From CBDDBH01 sp965225625 (GTDB taxonomy: Bacteria > Pseudomonadota > Gammaproteobacteria > JADZEE01), in assembly GCA_965225625.1 (NCBI GenBank), contig CBDDBH010000034.1:533564-597563 (forward strand): DNA of 64,000 nt, read 5' to 3'. Made by a program: the position numbers and the translations under genes. Shown here piece after piece: positions 27,643-37,043 of the stretch; position 1 is the stretch's first letter, and each line of letters begins with the position of its first letter. The notes beneath the pieces were generated by a model, which was not told the DNA's origin, made no database searches, and saw only the letters and a list, made by a program, of their open reading frames with translations.

Positions 27643-29383
27643 AATAGATCCTATCCTGCTCGCCGTTCTGCAACGGCGGTTCAAGTCCATTACCGAAGAG
27701 ATGGGGCGCACGCTCTTGCGCACTACCCGCTCGCCCATCTTGAGTGAAGCGCGTGACTTCGTTACCGGCCTCTATGACGCCAAAGGCCGGATGCTGGAGC
27801 AGACCGAATACATTCCGGTGTTGGCGTTCGCGGTTCAGCCGGTGTGCGAATACATCATCGAATACTTTGGCTCGGACATTGCCGAGGGCGACGTCATTCT
27901 ACACAACGATGTCTTCAGCCGCGGCAATCAGAACGCCGACGTTGCAGCGTTCAAGCCGATATTTCATGCGGGCGAGTTGGTCGCGTGGGCGGCGTGTAAG
28001 GGACATCAGGCCGATATCGGCGGTGCGGTTGCAGGCGGCTATAACCCGGATGCACGTGAGGTCTGGCAGGAAGCGCTGCGGATCCCACCGGTCAAAGTCT
28101 ATGCGGCAGGAAAATTACGCAAGGATGTTTGGGATTTGATTTTTGCGAATGTTCGCTACGACATCGTCCAGGAGGACATCAAAGCTGAGATTGGTGGTTG
28201 TGTCGTGGGTGAGCGCGGGATCAAGGCGCTATTCGAGCGCTATGGGAGTGACACGATTCTGCAGCACGTAGACGAGTTGTTTTCCCGTACGGAACGCATG
28301 GTGCGGAGCGAAATTCGGGCGATGCCGGATGGGGTTTATGCAGGAGAGAGTTGGGCATTTTACGATGGCGTGACGGATGGTTCGCGGATGAAAATTAATC
28401 TGCGCGTAACCATCGCCGGCGATTCGGTCAGTTTTGATTTTGCCGGTACGTCGGCACAGACACCGGGATTCGTTAACGCACCCTATTCATCGACCGCGTC
28501 AGCCGTGATGCTGAGTTTCTTGATGCTGATTAACCCGGATATCCCGCATAACGACGGAATGCTGCGGCCGCTGCGCATCGACATCCCGGAAGGCTCTTTC
28601 TTGAACGCCAAATACCCGGCAGCGACGACCTTCGGGAATTCATTGTGCGGACCGACCTCAGAAGCGATCTTCCGCGCGTTCTCCGGTGCGCTGCCGAAAA
28701 TGGTGTGTGCTGCATGGAATCGCATGCAGGCGGTCGCGGTGACCGGGCGTGACCCACGCACGGACAAGCGTTATGTCGATATATTGTTTATCGGTATCAA
28801 AGGTGGTTCCGGCGCGACCTTCGGCGCAGACGGTTACGATCACATTGGACTGATCAATTGTGCCGGCGGGCTGTTAGCACAGGATTATGAGATGTTCGAA
28901 ATCTATGATCCGCATCTGCTCATCAAGCACGAATACGATACCGACTCCGCCGGTGCCGGCGAATGGCGGGGCGGCTTGGGTACGCAAACGGAGTTCGTCT
29001 TTCAGGGCGAAGAAACTAGAGGCGTGTCGTTCGGCGATGGATTGGAAGAGGAGGCGCGCGCTTTTGGTCTGTTTGGTGGCCTGGCGGGTGGGCGTAACGA
29101 GCTATATTTCGAATACCCGAACGGCGAAATATACCAACCTAAAGCCAAGGAGGTGCTGCACTCAATACCTACTGGCACTCGCTATTTTCAACGCGCCGGT
29201 GGGGGTGGGGGCTACGGCGATCCGAAACTCCGACCGATCGCCGCCGTTGTCGATGATGTTCGCAATGAAATGATTTCCATCGAACGCGCGAAGACGGACT
29301 ATGGCGTCGTCGTTGATGCGGTCAGTCTGGAAGTTAACGAGCGGGAAACAGCGACACTGCGTGCTAAGACCGAGTCGTCGTAA
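27632..29383 (+). CDS. hyuB: Hydantoinase/oxoprolinase subunit B
   Basis: 583 residues with the subunit B pattern: SILSEARDFVTGLYD-like segment near residue 35 (ILSEARDFVTG), GDVILHNDVFSRGNQNADVAAF, GHQADIGG, and a Gly-rich end, RAGGGGGYGDP. The start codon lies inside the end of hyuA, so the subunits are made together. It would form the catalytic partner of HyuA in the cytoplasm. It is the last gene of the four-gene operon and is followed by a 28-bp-armed hairpin. Confidence 0.92.
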   Translation: MSNKIDPILLAVLQRRFKSITEEMGRTLLRTTRSPILSEARDFVTGLYDAKGRMLEQTEYIPVLAFAVQPVCEYIIEYFGSDIAEGDVILHNDVFSRGNQNADVAAFKPIFHAGELVAWAACKGHQADIGGAVAGGYNPDAREVWQEALRIPPVKVYAAGKLRKDVWDLIFANVRYDIVQEDIKAEIGGCVVGERGIKALFERYGSDTILQHVDELFSRTERMVRSEIRAMPDGVYAGESWAFYDGVTDGSRMKINLRVTIAGDSVSFDFAGTSAQTPGFVNAPYSSTASAVMLSFLMLINPDIPHNDGMLRPLRIDIPEGSFLNAKYPAATTFGNSLCGPTSEAIFRAFSGALPKMVCAAWNRMQAVAVTGRDPRTDKRYVDILFIGIKGGSGATFGADGYDHIGLINCAGGLLAQDYEMFEIYDPHLLIKHEYDTDSAGAGEWRGGLGTQTEFVFQGEETRGVSFGDGLEEEARAFGLFGGLAGGRNELYFEYPNGEIYQPKAKEVLHSIPTGTRYFQRAGGGGGYGDPKLRPIAAVVDDVRNEMISIERAKTDYGVVVDAVSLEVNERETATLRAKTESS

Positions 29384-29402
29384 CGGCAAACGTCCCTGCT
29401 TG

Positions 29403-29461
29403 AATTACCCCTCATCCTGTCCTTCTCCCGCAACGGGAGAAGGACAGGATGAGGGGTAATT
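29403..29461. repeat. Perfect 28-bp inverted repeat between convergent genes
   Basis: Two perfectly complementary 28-base arms (29403-29430 and 29434-29461) around CAA. It lies between hyuB and the convergent pntB end, so a bidirectional terminator is likely. The core CCTTCTCCCGCAACGGGAGAAGG resembles a hairpin motif that is dispersed through many proteobacterial genomes, so it may also be a mobile repeat. Confidence 0.85.
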
Positions 29462-29470
29462 ATAATAAAT

Positions 29471-30844
29471 TCAGGTCCCCTTGAATTCAGCAACCAACGC
29501 CGAAACGCTGGCTTTGGCGTCACCGAACAGCATGCGAGTGTTCTCACCGAAAAACAGCGGATTATCCACGCCCGCGAAGCCTGCTTTAAGACTTCGTTTC
29601 AACACAATGCAGGTTTTTGCATTATCAACGTCGATAATCGGCATGCCATAAAGAGGGCTGCCTTCATCCGAGCGTGCTGCCGGATTGACGACATCATTGG
29701 CGCCAATAACCACCGAGACGTCCATGGAAGCCATCATCGGATTAACGTCTTCTGGCACAACCAATTGTTCGTAAGGCACGTTGGCTTCGGCGAGCAACAC
29801 GTTCATATGACCGGGCATGCGTCCGGCCACGGGATGAATCGCGAATTGGACTTCGGCGCCATTGGCTTCCAGCAGATCAGCTAGTTCGCGCACCACGTGC
29901 TGAGCCTGCGCAACCGCCATGCCGTACCCGGGAACGAACACCACCGAGCTTGCGGCCTCGAGTATGTAGTAAGCATCGCCAGCGGAGACCGGATTGGCCT
30001 CGCCATGGTAGCTGGCGCCGCTAGAGGAGGTAGCCCCGACGCCGGCAAACATGACATTTGCGAGCGAGCGATTCATCGCCTTACACATGATGGTGGTCAG
30101 AATGAGTCCACTGGCGCCAACCAGAGCACCGGCGACGATGAGCACGTTATTGAGGATCACGAAGCCGGCCGCACAGGCCGCGAGACCGGAATAACTATTG
30201 AGCAAGGCAATCATCACCGGCATGTCGGCACCGCCGATTGGGATCACCAGGAGAACGCCGAAAATTACGGCCGCAGTGACGATGCCGATGAACAGCGGAT
30301 AATTGCTGGCCGGATCCATGCTGTAGACGACGCCTGCGCTAATCATTCCCAGCAGAAACAACCCTGTGACAATCTTCTGTCCGGGAAACAGTACGGGTTT
30401 GCCGCCCATTTTCTCGGACAATTTGCCCCAGGCGATGAGGCTGCCGGAAAATGTCATACCGCCGATAACGACGGCGATGAAAATGGCGGCAATCGTAAAA
30501 GTCGGACTTTCGGGACGCGCGTGATACTCATACCACCCAACCAGCAGGCTTGCGATTCCTCCAAAGCCATTGAACAACGCCACCATTTCAGGCATCGACG
30601 TCATTTTGACTAGGCGCGCGCAGGTAACGCCGATGAGCCCGCCGATTGCCACACCTACCAGGATCCACTGAAACGAGACAACTTGATGGTTAAGCAGCGT
30701 TGCGACGATGGCGAGCAGCATGCCGCAAGAGGAAAGCATGTTGCCGCGCCGCGCCGTGGTTTGGGAACTCAGCATCTTCAGTCCATAGATAAACAGGACT
30801 GAGGCAACGAGGTAACTGAAATTTATTGCTGCAGTGGGGATCAC
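29471..30844 (-). CDS. pntB: NAD(P) transhydrogenase subunit beta
   Basis: 457 residues, as expected for PntB. The first part has about eight or nine membrane helices, and the C-terminal NADP-binding domain shows PGYGMAVAQAQHVV and HPVAGRMPGHMNVLLAEA, plus VVIGANDVVNPAA. With PntAa and PntAb it couples proton movement to hydride transfer from NADH to NADP. It begins with GTG overlapping the TAG of pntAb by one base. It is the last gene of the pnt unit. Confidence 0.95.
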   Translation of the reverse strand: MIPTAAINFSYLVASVLFIYGLKMLSSQTTARRGNMLSSCGMLLAIVATLLNHQVVSFQWILVGVAIGGLIGVTCARLVKMTSMPEMVALFNGFGGIASLLVGWYEYHARPESPTFTIAAIFIAVVIGGMTFSGSLIAWGKLSEKMGGKPVLFPGQKIVTGLFLLGMISAGVVYSMDPASNYPLFIGIVTAAVIFGVLLVIPIGGADMPVMIALLNSYSGLAACAAGFVILNNVLIVAGALVGASGLILTTIMCKAMNRSLANVMFAGVGATSSSGASYHGEANPVSAGDAYYILEAASSVVFVPGYGMAVAQAQHVVRELADLLEANGAEVQFAIHPVAGRMPGHMNVLLAEANVPYEQLVVPEDVNPMMASMDVSVVIGANDVVNPAARSDEGSPLYGMPIIDVDNAKTCIVLKRSLKAGFAGVDNPLFFGENTRMLFGDAKASVSALVAEFKGT

Positions 30845-31131
30845 TACTCGGCTCCTTCTTCTTTCTTCTTAAACATCCCGAGCATGCGATCCGTGACGAG
30901 GTAGCCGCCGACGACGTTGATGGTAGCGAAGACGACTGCTAGCGTGCCCAATATCAGCGCGGCGGTATCCGTTTGTTGAGCGCCAGCGGCAAGCAACGCA
31001 CCAACAATCGTAATACCTGAAATGGCGTTCGAGCCGGACATTAGCGGGGTATGCAACTGCGAAGGTACTTTCGAGATCAACTCGAATCCCAGGAAAATTG
31101 CGAGAACGAATACGAACAGCAGTAGACTCAT
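30844..31131 (-). CDS. pntAb: NAD(P) transhydrogenase membrane subunit alpha-2
   Basis: 95 residues with three or four hydrophobic helices (LLFVFVLAIFLGFELI, AISGITIVGALLAAG, ILGTLAVVFATINVVGGYLV) and a basic/acidic tail. It is the separate membrane part of the alpha subunit in three-gene pnt systems such as that of Rhodospirillum. It overlaps pntB by one base, and about 180 bases containing a short repeat element lie between it and pntAa. Confidence 0.92.
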   Translation of the reverse strand: MSLLLFVFVLAIFLGFELISKVPSQLHTPLMSGSNAISGITIVGALLAAGAQQTDTAALILGTLAVVFATINVVGGYLVTDRMLGMFKKKEEGAE

Positions 31132-31186
31132 GCCTTGTCACTCCATGTGTCGCGTAACAGCTAAGGGCTCACCTAGTAATTGGCAG

Positions 31187-31329
31187 TAGCAGGGTCCTGA
31201 AAAGTCTCAGGCGAGTGCAAGACAAGGCAAAATCGGCGAAAAAGTGCAATGTACACGCAAGTACACGAGCATTATGAGCCGGTTTCAACGCAGTATTGTG
31301 CCGCATGAGAGTTTTTCAGGACCCTGCTA
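31187..31329 (+). repeat. MITE-like element between pntAa and pntAb
   Basis: About 143 bp bounded by TAGCAGGGTCCTGAAAA and its exact complement. The inside (CAGGCGAGTGCAAGACAAGG, then GGCGAAAAAG...GTACACGCA...GAGCCGGTTT) matches, in opposite orientation, the element at 41189-41343. It has no coding potential. The right end overlaps the last codons and TGA stop of pntAa, so it supplies the ending AGS and stop. Confidence 0.85.
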
Positions 31330-32452
31330 ACGCTTTAATTGTCTCGTTGACGATTTCGCCGCCATGCGTAATCAGGCAGCCTTTTATAATTTCGTCCTCG
31401 AAATTGGGTTTGAATATTTTCTCTTCCTTGTCCCAAAAGTGCTCCAGAAAACTTCCGAGATTGCTGGAATACATTTGACTGGCCGGTACCGGTACCTGTC
31501 CGGGGTAATTGCTCAAGCCGATGATCGTTACACCGTTTACGTCCACCGCCTCGTCCACCTTTGAACCGGCGACGTTGCCGCCGGTCGCGACTGCCAAATC
31601 GACGATGACGCTGCCTGGTTTCATAGCGGCAACCATATCCTCGGTGACAATTAGGGGCGCTCTGCGGCCGAATACCTGCGCCGTAGTGATGACGATATCT
31701 GCGTTGCCGCAGGCCTTCTTCATCGCTTCACGTTGCAGTTGTAACTGATCTTCGGTGAGTTCCTTCGCGTAACCATCCTTGGTTTGACCGGTTTCACCCA
31801 GATCGACCTTAAGAAACTTCGCTCCCAGCGACTGTACTTGTTCTTCTACAACGGGCCGGGTATCAAACGCTTCGACCCTGGCGCCGAGGCGTTTAGCCGT
31901 CGCGATTGCCTGCAATCCAGCGACGCCGGCGCCTATGATGAATACCCTTGCCGGCGTGATCGTCCCGGACGGCGTCATCATCATGGGAAAGATTTTGGCC
32001 GAACTCTGGGCTGCTTGGACGACGGCAACGTAGCCGGCGAGATTAGCCTGTGAACTTATTGCGTCCATTTTTTGGGCGATGGTGGTGCGTGGGATCATCT
32101 CCATGCTGAACGCGCTCACTTTCGCGGCCGCACAGCTGCGCACCAGCTCCAATTCGTTAAACGGGTCCAGGTAGCTGATCTGGATGGCGCCGGCTTTCAG
32201 CCGCTTGGCCTCGTCAATTGTGGGTACGTTCAGGCGCAGAACGATATCGGCGGTACTTTGCGAGGCGCCGGGATCTGTACTGATTGTGGCGCCCGCCGCC
32301 GTGTAGTCCTCATCCTTGAGGTTGATTGTGTAACCCAGACCCGATTCCACTTCGATGTTCGCGCCGAGCTTGACCAGTTTGCCGATGGTTTCCGGCACAA
32401 CCGCAACGCGAGTTTCCCCGGCGGCAGTTTCTTTCGGTACAAATAGTTTCAT
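31316..32452 (-). CDS. pntAa: NAD(P) transhydrogenase subunit alpha-1
   Basis: 378 residues, the soluble NAD-binding subunit. I start it at the ATG at 32452 (MKLFVPKE), which has GGGGAGAGG upstream; the longer frame adds MGRG. Motifs are KETAAGETRVAVVPE at the N-terminus, the Rossmann loop VFIIGAGVAGLQAIATAKRLGA and RQAPL-type GRRAPLIVTEDMVAAMKPGSVIVD. It is the first of pntAa-pntAb-pntB, with a repeat element in the gap after it. The repeat contributes the last residues AGS and the stop. Confidence 0.93.
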   Translation of the reverse strand: MKLFVPKETAAGETRVAVVPETIGKLVKLGANIEVESGLGYTINLKDEDYTAAGATISTDPGASQSTADIVLRLNVPTIDEAKRLKAGAIQISYLDPFNELELVRSCAAAKVSAFSMEMIPRTTIAQKMDAISSQANLAGYVAVVQAAQSSAKIFPMMMTPSGTITPARVFIIGAGVAGLQAIATAKRLGARVEAFDTRPVVEEQVQSLGAKFLKVDLGETGQTKDGYAKELTEDQLQLQREAMKKACGNADIVITTAQVFGRRAPLIVTEDMVAAMKPGSVIVDLAVATGGNVAGSKVDEAVDVNGVTIIGLSNYPGQVPVPASQMYSSNLGSFLEHFWDKEEKIFKPNFEDEIIKGCLITHGGEIVNETIKALAGS

Positions 32453-32680
32453 TCCTCTCCCCAAACGAGGTTTCCTAAACAGCGAAGGAGGGTGCTGCCA
32501 CGCCTTGCCGGTGTTTCACCCAACTGCGGGCCCGATGATACAAAAAACGCAGAGTCCCGGCCGGCGTGCAGCATATCAGGAACGGTCGGACCGTCAAGGT
32601 AAGCGTGCTTGTTTGAAACGGCTGCGATCGGGGTAGCGGCGCTCATTTGATCATTTATACTTCGGTCTTCGAATAACAGC

Positions 32681-33790
32681 GTGGTTGCTGTGTCAGCGCC
32701 CATATTTAACACCAACAAACTCAAACTTGGCATCTTTGCCGCGAATTGCTCCGGTGGTCATTCACCAACTGCGATTGCGGAGCGGTGGGACGGTAGTTGG
32801 GAGAGCAATCTGGCCATTGCCCAGATGGCAGATGACGCAGGATTGGAGTTCCTGTTGCCGATTGCGCGCTGGATCGGCTATGGCGGTCAGACCGATTTTC
32901 AGGGCGAGGTATTGGAGACGATTACGTGGGCGACCGCTTTGCTCGCCCGCACCCGGCAAATCAACGTATTCACCACCGCTCATACGGCCTTCCATCACCC
33001 CATCGTGATTGCCAAACAAATCGCGACGATGGATCAGATCGGCGCGGGCCGGGTCGGCTTGAACATCGTTTGTGGCTGGAATAAACCGGAATATGCGGTG
33101 TTCGGCGTGCCACTGGCTGATGATCACGTGACACGATACGAATATGGGCAGGAATGGTTCGATATCGTCACGAAATTGTGGACCAGCGACGAGGCGTTCG
33201 ACTGGAAAGGCAAGTATTTCAATCTGGCCGGCGTACGCGGAAGACCCAAGCCTTTGAGCGGCGTGCCGCCGATCTTCAACGCCGCGGGTTCCCAGGAAGG
33301 CAGGGATTTCGCCACCCGCAACGCCAATTTTCTCTTTACGCCGACAATCGAGTTGCAACGCTCGAAAACGGAGGTTGCCGCGCTAAAAGCACAAGCGAAC
33401 ACCCACGGGAGATCCGTAGAGGTCCTAACTTTCGCGCAGGTGGTATGTCGGCCCACAATTAAGGAAGCGCAGGAATATTTGCATTGGTACGCCGAAGAGA
33501 ACGCGGACGAAGAGGCAGTCGATAACTTAATGCGCTTAATGTTCTCACACGCGGAATCCTTTCCGCACGACGTGCAAAAACTGATACGCCATCGCATGGC
33601 GGCCGGCCACGGCGGTTACCCCCTGACCGGGGATCCCGACACGGTTGCTGCAGGTCTCGAACAGATCCACGCGGCGGGATTTGCCGGGACCACATTATCG
33701 TTCGTCGATTACGTCGCCGAGTTCCCTTATTTTCATGACGAGGTCTTGCCGCGCCTTGAACAGTCCGGTCTACGTCAGGCCGTGTCGTAA
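32681..33790 (+). CDS. LLM-class flavin-dependent monooxygenase, RutA-like
   Basis: 369 residues of the luciferase-like monooxygenase barrel. The central SGGRxGxNLVTGW-type motif appears as GAGRVGLNIVCGWNKPEYAVFG, and RTRQINVFTTAHTAFHHPIVIAKQIATMDQ is the preceding strand, both close to RutA and alkanesulfonate monooxygenase. It would use FMNH2 and O2 to cleave a C-N or C-S compound. The start is GTG at 32681; no ATG is closer to the domain. A flavin reductase gene is not seen nearby. It opens the plus-strand catabolic block. Confidence 0.88.
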   Translation: MVAVSAPIFNTNKLKLGIFAANCSGGHSPTAIAERWDGSWESNLAIAQMADDAGLEFLLPIARWIGYGGQTDFQGEVLETITWATALLARTRQINVFTTAHTAFHHPIVIAKQIATMDQIGAGRVGLNIVCGWNKPEYAVFGVPLADDHVTRYEYGQEWFDIVTKLWTSDEAFDWKGKYFNLAGVRGRPKPLSGVPPIFNAAGSQEGRDFATRNANFLFTPTIELQRSKTEVAALKAQANTHGRSVEVLTFAQVVCRPTIKEAQEYLHWYAEENADEEAVDNLMRLMFSHAESFPHDVQKLIRHRMAAGHGGYPLTGDPDTVAAGLEQIHAAGFAGTTLSFVDYVAEFPYFHDEVLPRLEQSGLRQAVS

Positions 33791-33877
33791 ATTTGGGATC
33801 CGTCGTGAACCGGCTGTGTTATCTTTATCGGCCCGGATCCGGGCGAGTGCCGAAATGCATTATTGAGGAGGCTGTAA

Positions 33878-35182
33878 ATGAGTGACCAAGTGAACGTCGA
33901 AGAAGTACTTTCTCACGTAGACAAAGAACAACTTATTCAAGACGTCATGGATATGACCAACATCTTGAGCCCGACCGGTTCCGAGGGCGAGATGGGTGAT
34001 TTCATGGAAAACAAGTACAAAGACATGGGCCTGGAGGTGATCCGGCAGGAAGTCGAGCCCGGACGTCCAAACGTGTTCGGGATCCTGCGCGGCACAGGAG
34101 GCGGCGCGATGCTCCAATTTGATGGGCATCTGGATATTTCCTTCACCGGCAAAGAGGATTTCATGCGCGGCGGTGCCTCGAGCGGCTTTGCGCGACTGGG
34201 AGAGGCCGACGGCGAACAATGGATTTTCGGTGCGGGCAGCTACAACATGAAGGCAGCGCATGGCGCCTATATCGCCGCGACCAACGCCATAATGAAGGCC
34301 GGCGTGCAGCTAAAAGGCGACATCATGTTGTCGGCGACATCGGGTGAGATAGAGTGCGCGCAAATCGATGATTTCCAGGGCGCATTCTTTCGCGGTGGTG
34401 GTTCCGGCGCGTCGCACGCCGCCTCCCACGGCATCGTCCCTGATTTCGCTGTTTTGGGCGAACCTACTGAACTCAATCTCATGATCGGGCACTTCGGGTC
34501 CTTTTGGACCAAAGTCACCGTTGGCGGCGGTACGGTCATGCACACGGCCTTCACCCGCGGAATCGACAACGTCATCGAGAAAATGCCGGCCGTCATTGAA
34601 CGGTTTACGCGATTCAAACAAGAGTTTGCCGAGAAAACCGAATACAAGGGCTATCAAGGATTGGTGAATATAGCTTCGATTCAAGGCGGACGTCCGTGGA
34701 AGACCTCGCGCAGTCCCGATTCGGCAAGCCTATACATGGATATCCGGTTCCCGCCGGGCTGGACGCCACTTAAGGTCAAGGCGGAGGTCGATAAAGTTCT
34801 CCAGGAGCTGAGCGCGCAACACGAAGATCTGCAACTCAAGCAGCAACCCTTTGCCAGCAATCCGCCGACCGAAATCGACGACGATGATTACGTCGTCGGC
34901 GCGATCCAACGTGCGCATAAGCAGATCTTCGGCAACGACACCAAAACGATTTACAACCTGTGGTATTCCAATGCACCGCCACTGAATTCCATGGGCGGCA
35001 TGGCGCTCAATTATGGATCAGCCGGGAGTCGTCGCATCAAAGGTCTGACGCTCTCCGATAAAGATCGCGAGTACGTACATGTCGGAGACCTCTATGACTG
35101 CGCGAAAGTGTATACGCTGACAGCGCTCGACATTTGCTCCAAAACACGAGCAGAAGTTCGCCCGATCTGGCATAAGTCTTAA
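33878..35182 (+). CDS. M20-family metallopeptidase-like protein
   Basis: 434 residues of the ArgE/DapE/CPG2 group. DGHLD at about 83-86 gives the first His ligand and its partner Asp. The bridging Asp of the usual DMKGG is Asn here (SYNMKAAHG, about N123), and the EE pair is less regular (TSGEIEC near 154-160), so the two-metal site may be altered. GAGGAGGC lies before the ATG. It could deacylate or cleave an amino-acid amide produced in the surrounding pathway, but catalysis itself is uncertain. Confidence 0.85.
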   Translation: MSDQVNVEEVLSHVDKEQLIQDVMDMTNILSPTGSEGEMGDFMENKYKDMGLEVIRQEVEPGRPNVFGILRGTGGGAMLQFDGHLDISFTGKEDFMRGGASSGFARLGEADGEQWIFGAGSYNMKAAHGAYIAATNAIMKAGVQLKGDIMLSATSGEIECAQIDDFQGAFFRGGGSGASHAASHGIVPDFAVLGEPTELNLMIGHFGSFWTKVTVGGGTVMHTAFTRGIDNVIEKMPAVIERFTRFKQEFAEKTEYKGYQGLVNIASIQGGRPWKTSRSPDSASLYMDIRFPPGWTPLKVKAEVDKVLQELSAQHEDLQLKQQPFASNPPTEIDDDDYVVGAIQRAHKQIFGNDTKTIYNLWYSNAPPLNSMGGMALNYGSAGSRRIKGLTLSDKDREYVHVGDLYDCAKVYTLTALDICSKTRAEVRPIWHKS

Positions 35183-35224
35183 CGCGTAGCCATTAACAGT
35201 CTGTGCAAAATAGATAGAAATCCC

Positions 35225-36550
35225 ATGAATGGTTCCTCAACGTTGACTGCCGAAGCGCTGCGTGCGCTCGTGCGCCCGACCCACGTACATCGACGGGTTT
35301 ACACCGATCCGGAGCTGTTCGAGGCTGAAATGGACAGCATTTTTGGTGCCGCCTGGTTGTACGTTACCCACGATAGTCGCTTACGCGAGGAGGGGGACTT
35401 TGTCCGCACCCATATGGGGCGTCATGAAGTTCTGGCGATCCGCGGTAAGGATGCCGCGATAAATGTACTTGTAAACAGCTGCGCGCACCGCGGCACGCGT
35501 TTGTGTACCGACGCCGAGGGCAATCGCAAGGCCATCGTCTGCCCATATCATGGCTGGACCTATCGCCCCGATGGATCTCTGGTTTCAGTGCCTCATCCGG
35601 GCAGCTATGGGTCGCAGTTGGATATCAGCGATCGCGCCAACGGATTGAAACGTGCCCCGCGCGTGGAAAGCTATCGTGGATTCGTATTCGCCAGTTGGGC
35701 GCCTAACGGCCCGGGACTCGTTGAATTTCTCGGAGCGATGACATCGGCCATCGATAATCTTGTTGATCGGGCCCCGGATGGCGAAATTGAAGAAGCGGGG
35801 GGCACATTTTCGTCGATTTACCCGGGCAACTGGAAACTCCATATGGAGAATGCTAATGACACCGTGCACCCGAGTTTTGTCCACGCCTCATCGGTGGCCA
35901 GTGCCCGTACTCACCCGGAGGCTATCGAATTTGACGGTGGGATAACCTGGCAGCAGTTTGCTTCCAACGCTTTTACCGAGCGCGAATGGAATCAGTTGGA
36001 ACTGCATGGCTTCGCCAACGGCCATTCCTACATGGGCGGTTTTTACAAGAACGGCGTACTTGCGGTGGACGACGATGATCCCGTCACACAGCAATATCGC
36101 GCGGCGATGGTTGCCAGCTATGGAGAGAGCCGTGCCGCAGAGATAGTTGGCCTGGACCGTTTCCAAAACCTGATCTATCCGAACATTGCGCTGAATGCGC
36201 AACACCATCAAATTCGCGTAATTTACCCGCTCGCGGCCGATCGAACCTTGATTCGGAGCAACTGCTTCCGGCTTAAGGGTGCACCGGAGCCTATTTTCGC
36301 GCGCGCCGTTCGGTTCCTGAACAATATAAGTTCACCCGCATCGGTAATTTTCGGCGATGATATTGAGATTTTTGCGCGCTGCCAGGACGCGCTCACCCGT
36401 AACGGTACCGAGTGGCTAAATGTTCAGCGCGGTGTCACCACCGATATTCATGGCGACGACGGTACAGTGGACTCGCCGGGCGCCAGTGAGCTGAATGTGC
36501 GCTCGCAATTTTCCGCCTGGCTGCGCTACATGACGCAGGATCGCGCATGA
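35225..36550 (+). CDS. Rieske aromatic-ring-hydroxylating oxygenase, alpha subunit
   Basis: 441 residues. The Rieske 2Fe-2S ligands are C86, H88, C106 and H109 (SCAHRGTRLC and CPYHGW). In the catalytic domain NDTVHPSFVH carries D212 for electron transfer and H215 and H220 for mononuclear iron; a later Asp, in FGDDIEIF, would complete the facial triad. It hydroxylates an aromatic or related substrate with O2 and NADH. The beta subunit follows with an ATGA overlap. No dedicated ferredoxin or reductase gene is adjacent, so these must come from elsewhere. Confidence 0.92.
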   Translation: MNGSSTLTAEALRALVRPTHVHRRVYTDPELFEAEMDSIFGAAWLYVTHDSRLREEGDFVRTHMGRHEVLAIRGKDAAINVLVNSCAHRGTRLCTDAEGNRKAIVCPYHGWTYRPDGSLVSVPHPGSYGSQLDISDRANGLKRAPRVESYRGFVFASWAPNGPGLVEFLGAMTSAIDNLVDRAPDGEIEEAGGTFSSIYPGNWKLHMENANDTVHPSFVHASSVASARTHPEAIEFDGGITWQQFASNAFTEREWNQLELHGFANGHSYMGGFYKNGVLAVDDDDPVTQQYRAAMVASYGESRAAEIVGLDRFQNLIYPNIALNAQHHQIRVIYPLAADRTLIRSNCFRLKGAPEPIFARAVRFLNNISSPASVIFGDDIEIFARCQDALTRNGTEWLNVQRGVTTDIHGDDGTVDSPGASELNVRSQFSAWLRYMTQDRA

Positions 36551-37029
36551 GCAGTGCGCTCGCCCTGAAGCACGACGTGGAGCAGCTTCTGTTCCATGAA
36601 GCCTGGCTGCTCGACACGAACCGCTTCGATGACTGGCTTAAGTTGTTCGCTGATGACGGTATCTATTGGGTACCCAGCCAACCGCAGCAAACCGATCCAA
36701 CTGAAACGGCCTCGATCGTCTACGAGGACGTGAGCCTGTTGCGTATGCGCGTTGAACGCCTGGTGCATCCGCGCGCGCACGCACTCGCGCCCGCGCCGCG
36801 CACCCTGCACACGATCGGCAACGTCGCGGTCACAACTGACTCGGACAATAATGTGGTCGCCCGTTCAACGTTGACCGTAGTCGAGTATCGCGAAGGTGTG
36901 CAAAAGGTCTATGCGGGTCGTGTGCAACACGACCTAAACCGCCTCAATGAGCAACTCACAATCCAACGCAAGCGTGTCGATCTCATCGACTGCGACGGCG
37001 TGCACACGGTGATTTCCATCTTGCTGTAA
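36547..37029 (+). CDS. Ring-hydroxylating oxygenase, beta subunit
   Basis: 160 residues of the SnoaL/NTF2-like cone typical of dioxygenase beta subunits: EAWLLDTNRFDDWLKLFADDGIYWVP at the start and ending LIDCDGVHTVISILL. Its ATG overlaps the alpha stop by four bases, so an alpha3beta3 complex is likely. An inverted repeat follows the stop by 15 bases. Confidence 0.92.
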   Translation: MSSALALKHDVEQLLFHEAWLLDTNRFDDWLKLFADDGIYWVPSQPQQTDPTETASIVYEDVSLLRMRVERLVHPRAHALAPAPRTLHTIGNVAVTTDSDNNVVARSTLTVVEYREGVQKVYAGRVQHDLNRLNEQLTIQRKRVDLIDCDGVHTVISILL

Positions 37030-37043
37030 AAATGGAGCCAAAT

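Noticed and set aside
29403..29461. Single unit of a CRISPR array
   Set aside because: There is one palindrome only, with no second repeat or spacer; an inverted repeat or terminator is the fitting call.
33831..33844. Palindrome GCCCGGATCCGGGC upstream of the M20 gene
   Set aside because: It could be an operator, but 14 bases in a GC-rich gap are not convincing alone and no regulator gene is near.
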